Shown here: one piece after another, positions 17,486 to 25,223 of the stretch
Layout of the letters: each line of letters opens with the position of its first letter
Numbering within the stretch: the first letter of the stretch is position 1
Origin: Nocardioides sp. PD653-B2
GTDB lineage: Bacteria > Actinomycetota > Actinomycetes > Propionibacteriales > Nocardioidaceae
DNA: 64,000 nucleotides
Assembly (NCBI RefSeq): GCF_002117935.1
Contig: NZ_BDJE01000028.1
Span: 1-64,000, forward strand
Direction: 5' to 3'
The notes under the pieces: generated by a model
The model's input: the letters and a program-made list of their open reading frames with translations, nothing else
What the model was told of the DNA's origin: nothing
Databases searched by the model: none
Program-made: the position numbers and the translations under genes

Positions 17486-17513
17486 GTTCATTCTATTGGA
17501 AGAATGTTCATTA
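17486..17513 (-). promoter_or_regulatory. Candidate operator of the ABC-importer operon
   Basis: Two direct GTTCATT elements start exactly 20 bases apart (17486 and 17506), about two helical turns. Between them lies a small inverted repeat, ATTCT and AGAAT (17490-17505). The region is unusually AT-rich and lies about 50 bases upstream of the binding-protein start. The same element occurs at the hyuA and XRE-gene promoters. Regulatory function is inferred. Confidence 0.5.
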
Positions 17514-17540
17514 AAAGAAACATGGCTGACATGTTCAGGT

Positions 17541-17948
17541 CTAGGCCGAGGTGTGGTCGGCCGCGATCCACCACTGTCCGTCGCGCTTTTTCAGGTGCAG
17601 GGAGAACAGGCTCGTGGCGTCGTCGCCATCCCCGCGCGAGATCCAGGCGCGGCCGAACACGAGGGCGTCGGCCGGCCCCGCGAGGGTGATGACCACGTCC
17701 TCGTAGCGGAGCTCGCCGAGCCTGCTCCAGTCCGGGTACGCCCGCCTGAAACGCTCCCTGACCCGATCGATCCCGTGGACCACGGTGCTCGCCGAGGCGT
17801 AGCGGACGGACTCGTCTTGGACATAGGTGTCGAGAAGTCCGTCGAGGTCGCCGCCGTTCCACGACTCGAGGTGCGAGTCCAGCAGCCGCCGGATCGCCGC
17901 CCGGTCCGCCTCGGCCGCCTCGTCGAACGAGGACACCGCCCCGCTCAT
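17541..17948 (-). CDS. NTF2-like (SnoaL-type) protein
   Basis: This 135-residue protein has the NTF2-like pattern: an N-terminal helix (AIRRLLDSHLESWNGGDLDGLLDTY), a central VVHGIDRVRERFRRAYPDW and a C-terminal strand KKRDGQWWIAADH. Such proteins bind small ligands or act as isomerases or hydrolases. Its ATG overlaps the regulator's stop (ATGA), so it is co-expressed with the XRE-cupin gene. It may be a ligand-modifying or sensing partner, but nothing in the sequence gives a defined activity. Confidence 0.75.
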   Translation of the reverse strand: MSGAVSSFDEAAEADRAAIRRLLDSHLESWNGGDLDGLLDTYVQDESVRYASASTVVHGIDRVRERFRRAYPDWSRLGELRYEDVVITLAGPADALVFGRAWISRGDGDDATSLFSLHLKKRDGQWWIAADHTSA

Positions 17949-18577
17949 GGCTTCGCCTGCTCGCCGTGCGAGTCCAGGGAGTCGACCGCGAGCGCCACCG
18001 AGGGCGACGCCTGGTCGGGGTAGTGGATGACGAGGAACCCCTCGACCACCTCGTCGAGGGCCTCGTAGGCGTGCTCGCCCCACGACGGAAAGGACACGTA
18101 GTCGCCCGAGGCCACCTCGATCGGCGAGGACGTGGGACCGGTGAGCAGCCTGCCCTGCTTGACCACGATGTGCTCGACACCGGGATGCCCTCGCGAGACC
18201 TGCCGGTTGCCCGGCAGGCAACGGAAGTCGTAGATCTCGGTCGCGCTGCCCGTGCTGGCGAACCGGTCGTAGAGCATCAGCTCGACGGCGACGCCCCGGA
18301 TGTGCCGGGCGTCGTCTCGACCGACGAAGGTCGGCGCCGCCTCCTCCTCGCTCGAGACCAGTTCGCCGATCGGCACCCCGAGGCCCCTGGACAGCGCGAA
18401 GATGGTCTCCAACGTCGGGTTCCCGACGCCGCGTTCGAGGTTCGACAAGGTGCCCTTGGCGACTCCGGACTGCTCGGCCAAGGCGCTCAGGGAGAGTCCC
18501 CGCTGGGTGCGCAGCCGCAGGATGGCACGCGACAGGGGACCGCTCACGAAGGACTGAGCGGAGGTCCTTCCGTTCAT
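17945..18577 (-). CDS. XRE-family transcriptional regulator with C-terminal cupin domain
   Basis: This 210-residue protein has an N-terminal helix-turn-helix (residues about 17-70, with LSALAEQSGVAKGTLSNLERG) and a C-terminal cupin beta-barrel (VEHIVVKQGRLLTG, and the SGDYVSFPSWGEHAYEAL block). XRE-cupin proteins typically repress catabolic or transport genes and release them when a small molecule binds the cupin. It lies between the ABC operon and the divergent reductase gene. The ATG at 18577 is preceded by GAGG at about 9 bases. A GTTCATT element overlaps its own start, consistent with autoregulation. Confidence 0.86.
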   Translation of the reverse strand: MNGRTSAQSFVSGPLSRAILRLRTQRGLSLSALAEQSGVAKGTLSNLERGVGNPTLETIFALSRGLGVPIGELVSSEEEAAPTFVGRDDARHIRGVAVELMLYDRFASTGSATEIYDFRCLPGNRQVSRGHPGVEHIVVKQGRLLTGPTSSPIEVASGDYVSFPSWGEHAYEALDEVVEGFLVIHYPDQASPSVALAVDSLDSHGEQAKP

Positions 18578-18586
18578 TTCATTAAC
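18572..18586. promoter_or_regulatory. GTTCATT element at the XRE-cupin gene start
   Basis: GTTCATTTCATTAAC overlaps the start codon of the XRE-cupin gene. It shares its left half with the elements at 17486, 17506 and (inverted) 13040. Its ends are weakly palindromic (GTT and AAC). It is a possible autoregulatory site, by analogy with the other copies. Confidence 0.4.
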
Positions 18587-18765
18587 CTCATTGACATCGA
18601 CACCGGACTGCTGCGGAACGGTCGACACGCGGACCGCCCAGGTCCCTGCCGTCGTTCTACCTGGGACCGTAGCGGATGTTTCGCCCCTGTGACACGGAAA
18701 GCCTCGTCTCGACGTCGGCCTCGTCGCACTGCGGACAGCCGCACGGGCGGGAAGTCGACGTTCTA

Positions 18766-18771
18766 TATAAT
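18766..18771 (+). promoter_or_regulatory. -10 box (TATAAT) of the cyclodeaminase-family gene
   Basis: A consensus TATAAT inside an AT-rich patch (TTCTATATAATGAATG) lies 43 bases upstream of the chosen start at 18815. The overlapping TAATGAAT resembles the TAATGAAC operator half-site. No good -35 is visible, which suits an activated or repressor-controlled promoter. This argues against the in-frame ATG at 18770, which would lie inside the promoter. Confidence 0.55.
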
Positions 18772-18814
18772 GAATGCCGATCTGATTGCTGCCAAGACAT
18801 GGAGCCGACTGCAC

Positions 18815-19735
18815 ATGCCACTGACCGGTCCCGTCTGGATCTCTTCGGACGAGGTGTACGCCAGGCTGAGTTTCGTCGGTGCCGCTCGCGCCATCAGCGA
18901 GTCGCTGCGCGACGGGCTCGACCCCTCCGCCGATCCGCCGCGCTCGATCGTCGACGTCTCCTCCGGCCAGCTCCTCATCATGCCCTCGGAGTTCGCCCGC
19001 CATGTCGGGGTCAAGATCGCCAGCGTCTCGCCGAACAATCCGGCGCGGGGCCTCCAGCGGATCCAGGGCGTGTACCTGCTGCTCGACGCCGACACGCTCG
19101 CGCCCGTCGCGCAGCTCGACGGCGTGGCTCTGACCACGCTGCGGACCGCGGCGGTCTCGGCGGCCGCGGCCGACGTGCTGGCACCCGACCGTGTGGAGCA
19201 CCTCGTCGTCTTCGGCTCGGGCCCCCAGGCCTGGGGGCACGTGATGGCGCTCCGCGCGGTTCGTCCCGTCGAGCGCGTCACGATCGTGGCCCGGGACCGA
19301 GACCGCGCAGCGGCGCTCGCCGACAAGCTCGCCGACGGGACCATGACCGCCGCGGCCGGGTCCGCCGATGCCGTCGCGGACGCCGACCTGGTCGTGTGCG
19401 CCACCACGGCGCGCTCCCCCCTCTTCTCGGGGAACGTCCGCGACGACACGCTTCTCATCGCGGTGGGTTCCCATGAACCCGACGCGCGGGAGCTGCCCGG
19501 CGACGTCGTCGCGCGAGCCCAGGTGGTGGTGGAGGACGAGGCCGCCGCACTCCGCGAGGCCGGCGACGTGATGATTCCGGTGGCCGAGGGGCGCCTCGAC
19601 CCCGCCTCCCTCGTCTCGCTCCGATCGGTCGTCCGAGGCGAGGTCCCCGTCGACCGCTCCCGACCACGGGTGTTCAAGAGCGTGGGGATGTCGTGGGAGG
19701 ACCTGGTGATCGCGTCAGCGATCTACCACGCCTGA
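18815..19735 (+). CDS. Ornithine cyclodeaminase / mu-crystallin family protein, possible pyrroline-2-carboxylate reductase
   Basis: This 306-residue protein of the OCD/mu-crystallin family has the NAD(P) fold block VVFGSGPQAWGHVMALRAV near residue 130 and the substrate-side KIASVSPNNPARGL. Members include ornithine cyclodeaminase, ketimine reductase and the pyrroline-2-carboxylate reductase of trans-3-hydroxyproline catabolism. Placement beside hydroxyproline genes favours the reductase role, although a 3-hydroxyproline dehydratase is not seen in the window. The gene is divergent from the XRE-cupin regulator across a 237-base gap and is probably in its regulon. Confidence 0.82.
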   Translation: MPLTGPVWISSDEVYARLSFVGAARAISESLRDGLDPSADPPRSIVDVSSGQLLIMPSEFARHVGVKIASVSPNNPARGLQRIQGVYLLLDADTLAPVAQLDGVALTTLRTAAVSAAAADVLAPDRVEHLVVFGSGPQAWGHVMALRAVRPVERVTIVARDRDRAAALADKLADGTMTAAAGSADAVADADLVVCATTARSPLFSGNVRDDTLLIAVGSHEPDARELPGDVVARAQVVVEDEAAALREAGDVMIPVAEGRLDPASLVSLRSVVRGEVPVDRSRPRVFKSVGMSWEDLVIASAIYHA

Positions 19736-19850
19736 GCCAGCCCCACCCCGAGGCTCCGACACCACCACCGGACGTGGTCGATCGTCGCGTCGGTCACATC
19801 CCTTGGTTCCACGGGAGCTTCCCGGGACCGTCGCGTGCTCCAACAGGAAA

Positions 19851-19882
19851 GCCCCTGACCGGCATGACTGCAGGTCAGGGGC
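19851..19882 (-). terminator. Intrinsic terminator downstream of tRNA-Thr
   Basis: A perfect 10-bp stem, GCCCCTGACC and GGTCAGGGGC, with a 12-base loop starts 8 bases beyond the 3' end of the tRNA. On the minus strand it is followed by TTTCCTGTT. The plus side reads TTCTT, so it could also stop rightward transcripts from the reductase gene. Confidence 0.8.
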
Positions 19883-19889
19883 TTCTTGG

Positions 19890-19965
19890 TGGAGCCGCCT
19901 GTCAGAATCGAACTGACGACCTTCTCATTACGAGTGAGACGCTCTACCGACTGAGCTAAGGCGGC
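19890..19965 (-). tRNA. tRNA-Thr (anticodon CGU)
   Basis: This 76-base cloverleaf includes an encoded CCA end. The acceptor stem is GCCGCCT/AGGCGGC, the D-arm reads AGCTCAGTCGGTAGAGC, and the T-arm GTCAGTTCGATTCTGAC. The anticodon stem TCTCA/TGAGA closes the loop CTCGTAA, so the anticodon is CGT, decoding ACG. It lies in the 381-base gap between the reductase gene and a small zinc-ribbon gene, followed by its own terminator. Nothing else gene-like is seen in that gap, and no integrase or attachment duplication is visible beside it. Confidence 0.95.
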
Positions 19966-20116
19966 GTGCTGCCCGGGGTCTGGAGACCAGGTCCGGGCAA
20001 CCCGGAGAAGTATACGGACGCCGGCTCGGTGCGCGAAAACGGCACCGGAGCCGACGCCCGGAGGTCCGATCGGGACGGCGAACGCGACCACGCCGCGCCT
20101 CTCGGAGGCGGGTGGG

Positions 20117-20299
20117 TCAGGCCGCGAGAGTGACGCTGGACGCCGGGGTGGCGGCCCGGCCGGTGACCATCGTCTGGTCGGCACCGCACCAGCAGGTGAA
20201 GGCGACGACGATGCCCTGGTCGGTGTTCGTCAGGGACGACACCTGGCTCGAGAAGATCAGCTGGCGCTTGGCGCAGGCGGTGCAGTAGTGGTCGAACAT
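20117..20299 (-). CDS. Small zinc-ribbon-like hypothetical protein
   Basis: This 60-residue protein begins MFDHYCTACAKRQLIF and has a second cysteine pair in FTCWCGADQ, so CxxC plus CxC could bind one zinc. A GGGAGGT ribosome site precedes the ATG at 20299. An upstream in-frame ATG at 20341 is less likely. I do not recognise a named function. It is divergent from a LysR-family regulator, with about 100 bases between starts. Confidence 0.72.
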   Translation of the reverse strand: MFDHYCTACAKRQLIFSSQVSSLTNTDQGIVVAFTCWCGADQTMVTGRAATPASSVTLAA

Positions 20300-20403
20300 G
20301 AGGTGACCTCCCTCGAAGACGGCGGATGGGTGCTCCCCCATGGTTCAACATCTGTAGCCATAGGGGTAGCCTTGCTTTCCTTCGAGAAGTCAAGGCACAA
20401 CCT

Positions 20404-21366
20404 ATGATTGTGCGCGTGCTCTCCCTCCATCAGCTCACCTGCTTCCTCGCCACCTACGAGCACGGGTCGCTGACCGCGGCTGCCGAGGAGCTCGGCTACG
20501 CGCAACCATCGGTCTCCGAGCAGATCCGCTCGCTGGAGAAGTCGCTCGGCGTGCCGCTCTTCCGTCGGGTCGGGCGCGGCGTCGTGCCGACCACCATCGC
20601 CGACACGCTGCGCCCCCACGCCGAGCGGGTGCTCGCCGCCGTCGAGGACACCCAGCGAGCGGTGCAGAGCGTGAAGTCCTTCGAGACCGGGACCATCCGC
20701 TTCGGCATGTTCGGCACCGCCCGTCTGTACGCCGGCGCCGGGCTGGTCGCCGACGTGCTGTCGCGCTACCCCGGCGTCCGCGTGGAGCTGATCGGGCAGA
20801 ACTCCATGGACGTGCAGGAGGACCTGCGCCGCGGGCGGATCGAGGCCGCGATGATCGCGGTGCCGTCCGTGGGCAGCGAGGGGCTCGACGTCACCCCGGT
20901 CGCCCGCGACGAGCTCGTCTACATCAGCGCCGACCCGACGCACCTCGAGGCACCGGTGACCGCACACCGGCTCTCGCAGGCGTCACTGGTGATGCCCGAG
21001 ACGACCTGGCGGGCCGACGACTCGACGCGCCGGGTGCTGCGCCAGATGCTGCACGAGACCGGCCGCAACCCGCACACCCGGATCGAGGTCGAGGACGTCG
21101 AGACCGCCGTGGAGCTGGTCGGCATGGGCTACGCCGACTCGGTCATCCCGAAGGGCGCGGCGGTCCAGCTGCTGCCGCGGCTGGCGCCGAAGGCAGGCTG
21201 GGTGTCGCTGCGGCCGCGCCAGTACGACATGTTCGCGGTCGTGCACCGTGCCGGCGCGACCCTCTCGCCCGCCGCGCGCCTGATGATCGACCTCGCGACC
21301 ACGCGGATCCAGAACATCGCCGAACCGGTTTCGCCCCACCGGTCCGGGGTTACTGTCGAGGCATGA
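20404..21366 (+). CDS. LysR-family transcriptional regulator
   Basis: This 320-residue protein has an N-terminal winged helix (LHQLTCFLATYEHGSLTAAAEELGYAQPSVSEQIRSLE) and a C-terminal effector-binding region with two Rossmann-like lobes (FGMFGTARLYAGAGLVADVL onward). The first ATG after the divergent gap is at 20404. The intergenic CTTG(16 bases)CAAG dyad just upstream could be its site. Its last codons overlap the ATG of the next gene, so the LEH-like protein is co-transcribed. The effector and targets cannot be told from sequence. Confidence 0.87.
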   Translation: MIVRVLSLHQLTCFLATYEHGSLTAAAEELGYAQPSVSEQIRSLEKSLGVPLFRRVGRGVVPTTIADTLRPHAERVLAAVEDTQRAVQSVKSFETGTIRFGMFGTARLYAGAGLVADVLSRYPGVRVELIGQNSMDVQEDLRRGRIEAAMIAVPSVGSEGLDVTPVARDELVYISADPTHLEAPVTAHRLSQASLVMPETTWRADDSTRRVLRQMLHETGRNPHTRIEVEDVETAVELVGMGYADSVIPKGAAVQLLPRLAPKAGWVSLRPRQYDMFAVVHRAGATLSPAARLMIDLATTRIQNIAEPVSPHRSGVTVEA

Positions 21367-21764
21367 CTCCGGAAGGCTCAGAACAGATCGTCCGCGTCTT
21401 CCTCGAGCGCCTCGCCGCGGCCGACGTGGACGGTGCGCTCGAGCTGCTCGACCCCGAGGTCGTGTGGAAGAACACCGCGATGCCGGCCTTCAGGGGCGAG
21501 CGGGCGCGCGGCATGCTCCGCGACATGAAGCAGCGCGGCATCGGCTTCGGCGTGCAGTGGCACCACGTCGCCGCGAACGGCGACGTCGTGCTCACCGACC
21601 GCACCGACGTGATCAAGGCCGGCTCGTGGGAGACGTCGTTCCGCGTGCGCGGCACGTTCGAGGTCCGCGACGGCCGGATCGTGCTCTGGGACGACTCCTT
21701 CAGCTGGCTCGAGCTGTTGGAATCCGGCGTGGTCGGGCTCGGCCGGGTGCTGACCTCGCGCTAG
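21363..21764 (+). CDS. NTF2-like protein of the limonene-epoxide-hydrolase type
   Basis: This 133-residue alpha+beta protein begins with a helix in which a small ligand-pocket domain is recognisable (IVRVFLERLAAADVDGALELLDPEVVWKN). It continues with the FRGERARGMLRDM and DRTDVIKAGSWETSFRVRGTFEVRDGRIVLWDDSF strands of the LEH family. The aspartate and arginine pair typical of epoxide hydrolases (DRTD, then FRVRGTFEV) is present, but the substrate is unknown. It starts inside the last codons of the LysR gene (ATGA-type overlap). Confidence 0.78.
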   Translation: MTPEGSEQIVRVFLERLAAADVDGALELLDPEVVWKNTAMPAFRGERARGMLRDMKQRGIGFGVQWHHVAANGDVVLTDRTDVIKAGSWETSFRVRGTFEVRDGRIVLWDDSFSWLELLESGVVGLGRVLTSR

Positions 21765-21807
21765 CGCGCACGGTGCGGCTGGGCGGCCGAGAAGCGGCGG
21801 CGAGGCG

Positions 21808-23367
21808 CTAGCAGTCGGTCCCGTCCTCGGGCACGGTGCCGTCGAGCAGGTAGTCGTCGACGGCGGAGTCGACGCACTCGTTGCCCTCGTGGTAGCCGGT
21901 GTGGCCGTCGCCGTCGCGGCTGACGAGCACGCCCGACTCGAGCTGGTCGGCGAGGTGCACCGCCCAGGCGTACGGCGTGGCCGGGTCGCGGGTCGTGCCG
22001 ACGACCACGATCGGCGGGGCGCCGGCCGCCCGGACGTCGCGCGGCTCCTCGGTCGACCGCACCTGGATCCCGGCGCAGGTGTTCAGCCCCCAGGCGAAGA
22101 TCCGGCCGAACGTCGGCGACGCCTCCTCGAAGTCCGCCACGGCGGCCGGCACCTGGTCCGCGGGCACGGCGTAGGGGTCGTCGAGGCAGCTGATCGCCGG
22201 GAACGCCTCCATCGAGTTGTCGGTGTAGCCGCCGTGCCCGCGCGACGCGTAGGCGTCCGCCAGCGCCAGCAGCACGCTGCCGTCACCGTCGAACGCCGCC
22301 TCGAGGCCCTGGGTCAGGTAGCTCCAGAAGTCCCTGCTGTAGAGGGTGAACGCGATACCGGACACCGCGGAGCCCTCGGTGAGGTCGCGGTCGTCGGAGG
22401 TCTCCAGCGGCTGCCCGTCGACGTCGGCGATGAACTCCTTGATCCGGGCGACGCCGTCGTCCACGGTGTCGCCGAGGAAGCAGTCGCCGCCGTCGACGCA
22501 GTCCTGGACGTAGGAGCGCAGCGCCGTCTCGAAGCCACCGGCCTGCTCGAGGCTGAGCTCGCGCGAGCTGATCGAGAGGTCCACCGCCCCGTCGAGGACC
22601 AGCCGGCCCACCTTGTGGGGGAAGAGGTCGGCGTAGGTCGCGCCGAGCTCGGTGCCGTACGACGCCCCGAAGTAGGTGAGGGTCGACTCACCGAGCGCGG
22701 CCCTCAGGACGTCGATGTCGCGGGCCGACTCGATGGTCGAGATGTGAGCACTGAGGTCGCCGGAGCTGTCGACGCAGCCACGCCAGAACTCCTCGCCCGA
22801 GCGTACGTAGGCGTCGACCTCGGCCGCCGTGTCCGGGTCGGGGTCGCGGGCGAGGAACGCGTCGAGCCGGGCGTCGCTCAGGCAGTCGACCGGGCTGCTG
22901 TCACCGGTGCCGCGTGGGTCGAAGCCGACCACGTCGTAGGCGTCGAGGACCGGGCTCCGGAAGACCTGGCCCGCCGCCTCGGCGTAGTCGGTGCCGGGCG
23001 CGCCCGGGCCGCCGGGGTTGACGACCAGGGAGCCGATCCGCTCGGACGGCTCCGCGGCCGGCACCTTCAGCAGCGCGAGGTCGAGGGTCTCGCCGGCCGG
23101 GTGACGGTAGTCCAGCGGCACGGTGAGGGCCGCGCAGAGGAAGCTGCCGCGGCACGGGGACCAGCTGAGCTGCTGGGAGTAGTACGGCGCGAGGGCCGGA
23201 TCCGGCGGCTTCGTCGCGCCGGGGGCCGGTGTCGTGGTGGGGACGTCGGTCCGGGCCGGGGTGGGGGTCGGGTCGGCTCCGCCCGAGCCGAGCACCGACA
23301 GCGCGGCCACCCCCACGATGCTGACCACCAGCGCAGCGACGAGGACGAGCACGACGACGCGCTTCAC
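21808..23367 (-). CDS. Secreted/anchored TAP-like alpha/beta hydrolase (tripeptidyl aminopeptidase family)
   Basis: This 519-residue exported hydrolase has an N-terminal hydrophobic segment (residues 2-28) followed by a Pro/Thr linker. The alpha/beta core holds the oxyanion block VVNPGGPGAPG and the nucleophile in FGASYGTELG. A C-terminal TAP-like domain contains the catalytic Asp (TTRDPATPYAWA) and His (GDGHTGYHEGNEC). Several cysteine pairs suggest disulfides. The GTG at 23367 overlaps the holB stop (GTGA). Streptomyces relatives release tripeptides or process secreted peptides. The substrate here is unknown. Confidence 0.88.
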   Translation of the reverse strand: MKRVVVLVLVAALVVSIVGVAALSVLGSGGADPTPTPARTDVPTTTPAPGATKPPDPALAPYYSQQLSWSPCRGSFLCAALTVPLDYRHPAGETLDLALLKVPAAEPSERIGSLVVNPGGPGAPGTDYAEAAGQVFRSPVLDAYDVVGFDPRGTGDSSPVDCLSDARLDAFLARDPDPDTAAEVDAYVRSGEEFWRGCVDSSGDLSAHISTIESARDIDVLRAALGESTLTYFGASYGTELGATYADLFPHKVGRLVLDGAVDLSISSRELSLEQAGGFETALRSYVQDCVDGGDCFLGDTVDDGVARIKEFIADVDGQPLETSDDRDLTEGSAVSGIAFTLYSRDFWSYLTQGLEAAFDGDGSVLLALADAYASRGHGGYTDNSMEAFPAISCLDDPYAVPADQVPAAVADFEEASPTFGRIFAWGLNTCAGIQVRSTEEPRDVRAAGAPPIVVVGTTRDPATPYAWAVHLADQLESGVLVSRDGDGHTGYHEGNECVDSAVDDYLLDGTVPEDGTDC

Positions 23368-24512
23368 CCGGCGCGCACCTCGGGCGCGACCAGGCCGAGC
23401 ATCATCGACTCGAGGGCCAGCGCGGGCTGGACGTTGAACTCCAGCATCTGCTCGCGGGCCTCGAAGATCGCGGAGATCCGGCGCAGGTTGGCCTCCGGCG
23501 TCGAAGCGCGGGCGAGCAGCTCCACGTCGTCGCGGATCTCCTCGTTGACGAGCGCCCCGGCGGCCCCGGCGGCGACCGCGATCGCGTCGCGGTAGACCGA
23601 CACCATGTCCATCAGCCCGCGGTCGACGACGTCGAGGTGGCGGCGCTTGGCGCGCGCCTTCTGGTCCTTCTCGAGGTCGCGCAGCGCGGGGGCGTACTCC
23701 CGCGGCCGGCGCCCGCGCTCGACGACGCCGTACGTCGCGTCGAGGTCGGCCTTCTCGCGGGCGTCGAGCTCGCCGGTCATCAGGTCGGCCTCCTCCTTGG
23801 TGACGTCGTTGAGGCTCGAGGCGGCGTTCATGCACGCGCCGAGCGACGTCAGCCGCACCGGGAGCGCCACCACCTCGCGGCGCCGGTTGCGGGTCGCCTC
23901 GTCGCGGGCGAGCGCCCGGGCCCGCCCGATGTGGCCCTGGCTGGCGCGCGCGGCGTACGACGCCAGCGCGTCGGGGACGCCCACGGTGCGCACCAGGAAG
24001 GCCGCGACGTCGTCGGCGGTCGGGGTGGTGAGCGTGACCAGGCGGCACCGCGAGCGGATCGTGGGCAGCACGTCCTCGACGGTCGGCGCGCAGAGCATCC
24101 ACACGGTCCGCGGGGCGGGCTCCTCGATCGCCTTGAGCAGCGCGTTGTAGGAGTGCTCGGTGAGCCGGTCGGCGTCCTCGACGATGATGATCTGCCAACG
24201 CCTGCCGACCGGCGCGAGCGAGGCGCTGCGCACCAGGTCGCGGACGTCCTTGACCCCGATCGAGAGCCGCTCGGTGCGGACCACGCGGACGTCGGCGTGG
24301 CTGCCGGCGAGCACGGTGTGGCAGGCGTGGCAGGTGCCGCAGCCGCCGGTCTCGCACTGCAGCGCGGCGGCGAAGGCGATCGCGGCGTTGGAGCGGCCCG
24401 AGCCGGGCGGCCCCGTGAACAGCCACGCGTGGTTCATGCCGTGGCCCTCGGCCGCCGACCGGAGCGCCTCGACCGCGCGGTGCTGGCCGACCAGGCCGTC
24501 CCAGACGGTCAC
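23364..24512 (-). CDS. holB: DNA polymerase III subunit delta' (clamp-loader)
   Basis: This 382-residue AAA+ protein has a P-loop variant (FTGPPGSGRSNAAIAFAAALQC), a zinc-binding run CETGGCGTCHAC, the Walker-B-like IIIVEDADRLT and the SRC motif (RSRCRLVTL). It serves in loading the beta clamp. GTG 24512 overlaps the tmk stop by 4 bases, as is common in actinobacteria. Gene order tmk-holB downstream of topA matches Streptomyces. The C-terminal third is less conserved but continuous. Confidence 0.92.
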   Translation of the reverse strand: MTVWDGLVGQHRAVEALRSAAEGHGMNHAWLFTGPPGSGRSNAAIAFAAALQCETGGCGTCHACHTVLAGSHADVRVVRTERLSIGVKDVRDLVRSASLAPVGRRWQIIIVEDADRLTEHSYNALLKAIEEPAPRTVWMLCAPTVEDVLPTIRSRCRLVTLTTPTADDVAAFLVRTVGVPDALASYAARASQGHIGRARALARDEATRNRRREVVALPVRLTSLGACMNAASSLNDVTKEEADLMTGELDAREKADLDATYGVVERGRRPREYAPALRDLEKDQKARAKRRHLDVVDRGLMDMVSVYRDAIAVAAGAAGALVNEEIRDDVELLARASTPEANLRRISAIFEAREQMLEFNVQPALALESMMLGLVAPEVRAG

Positions 24513-25168
24513 GGCGCGGGCGTCCGTCGTACGGCGTGGTCGAGCAGCGGGGCGACCCGCTCGCGCACGGCGGCGGCGATCGCGTCGATCTCGGCCCGGG
24601 CGTCGAGCACCAGGTAGTGGTCGGGGTCGGCCGCGGCCAGGTCGAGGAAGGAGTCGCGCACCCGCTCGTGGAACTCGACGGACTCGCCCTCGATCCGGTC
24701 GCGCCCGGCGAAGCGGCTCAGCCCGCGGCGGGGGTCGAGGTCGAGGAGCACGGTGAGGTGCGGTCGCAGGTCGTGGGTTGCCCAGCGGGCGACCCACTCG
24801 ACCTCCTCGACGACGAGCGAGCGGCCGGCGCCCTGGTAGGCGAGGAGGGAGTCGACGTAGCGGTCGGTGATGACGACGTCGCCGCGGTCGAGGGCCGGCT
24901 GCACGACGGTGTCGATGTGCTCGGACTTGTCGGCGGCGTAGAGCAGCGTCTCGGTGCGGTCGGAGAGGTCGCCGGTCTCGGGGCTGAGCACGATCCGGCG
25001 CAGCTCGCGCCCCACGACCGTGTCACCGGGCTCGAAGGTGAGCAGCACGGCGTACCCCTGCTCGCGCAGCCACTCGGCCAGCAGCTGCGACTGGGTCGAC
25101 TTGCCGCCGCCCTCGCCGCCCTCGAAGCACACGAAGACACCGGTCTCGACGTACCTCCCGATGCTCAC
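24509..25168 (-). CDS. tmk: Thymidylate kinase (dTMP kinase)
   Basis: This 219-residue P-loop kinase converts dTMP to dTDP. It shows CFEGGEGGGKSTQSQ (P-loop), the EPGDTVVGRELRRI substrate segment and the VVITDRYVDSLLAYQGAGRSL block. The LID region follows with RFAGRDRIEGES. It starts 55 bases downstream of topA and overlaps holB. The assignment is secure. Confidence 0.95.
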   Translation of the reverse strand: MSIGRYVETGVFVCFEGGEGGGKSTQSQLLAEWLREQGYAVLLTFEPGDTVVGRELRRIVLSPETGDLSDRTETLLYAADKSEHIDTVVQPALDRGDVVITDRYVDSLLAYQGAGRSLVVEEVEWVARWATHDLRPHLTVLLDLDPRRGLSRFAGRDRIEGESVEFHERVRDSFLDLAAADPDHYLVLDARAEIDAIAAAVRERVAPLLDHAVRRTPAP

Positions 25169-25223
25169 GCGTGAAACCTACGGGGCGGCACCGACGCAGA
25201 CCAGCGAGGGGTGGCTCCGGTGG

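Noticed and set aside
18770..18814. Upstream ATG at 18770 for the cyclodeaminase-family gene
   Set aside because: It lies inside the TATAAT promoter box, so it would precede the expected transcript start. The ATG at 18815 is preferred.
19890..19965. tRNA-Thr as an integration site for a mobile element
   Set aside because: No integrase gene and no duplicated tRNA 3' end found on either side. Flanks look like ordinary chromosome.
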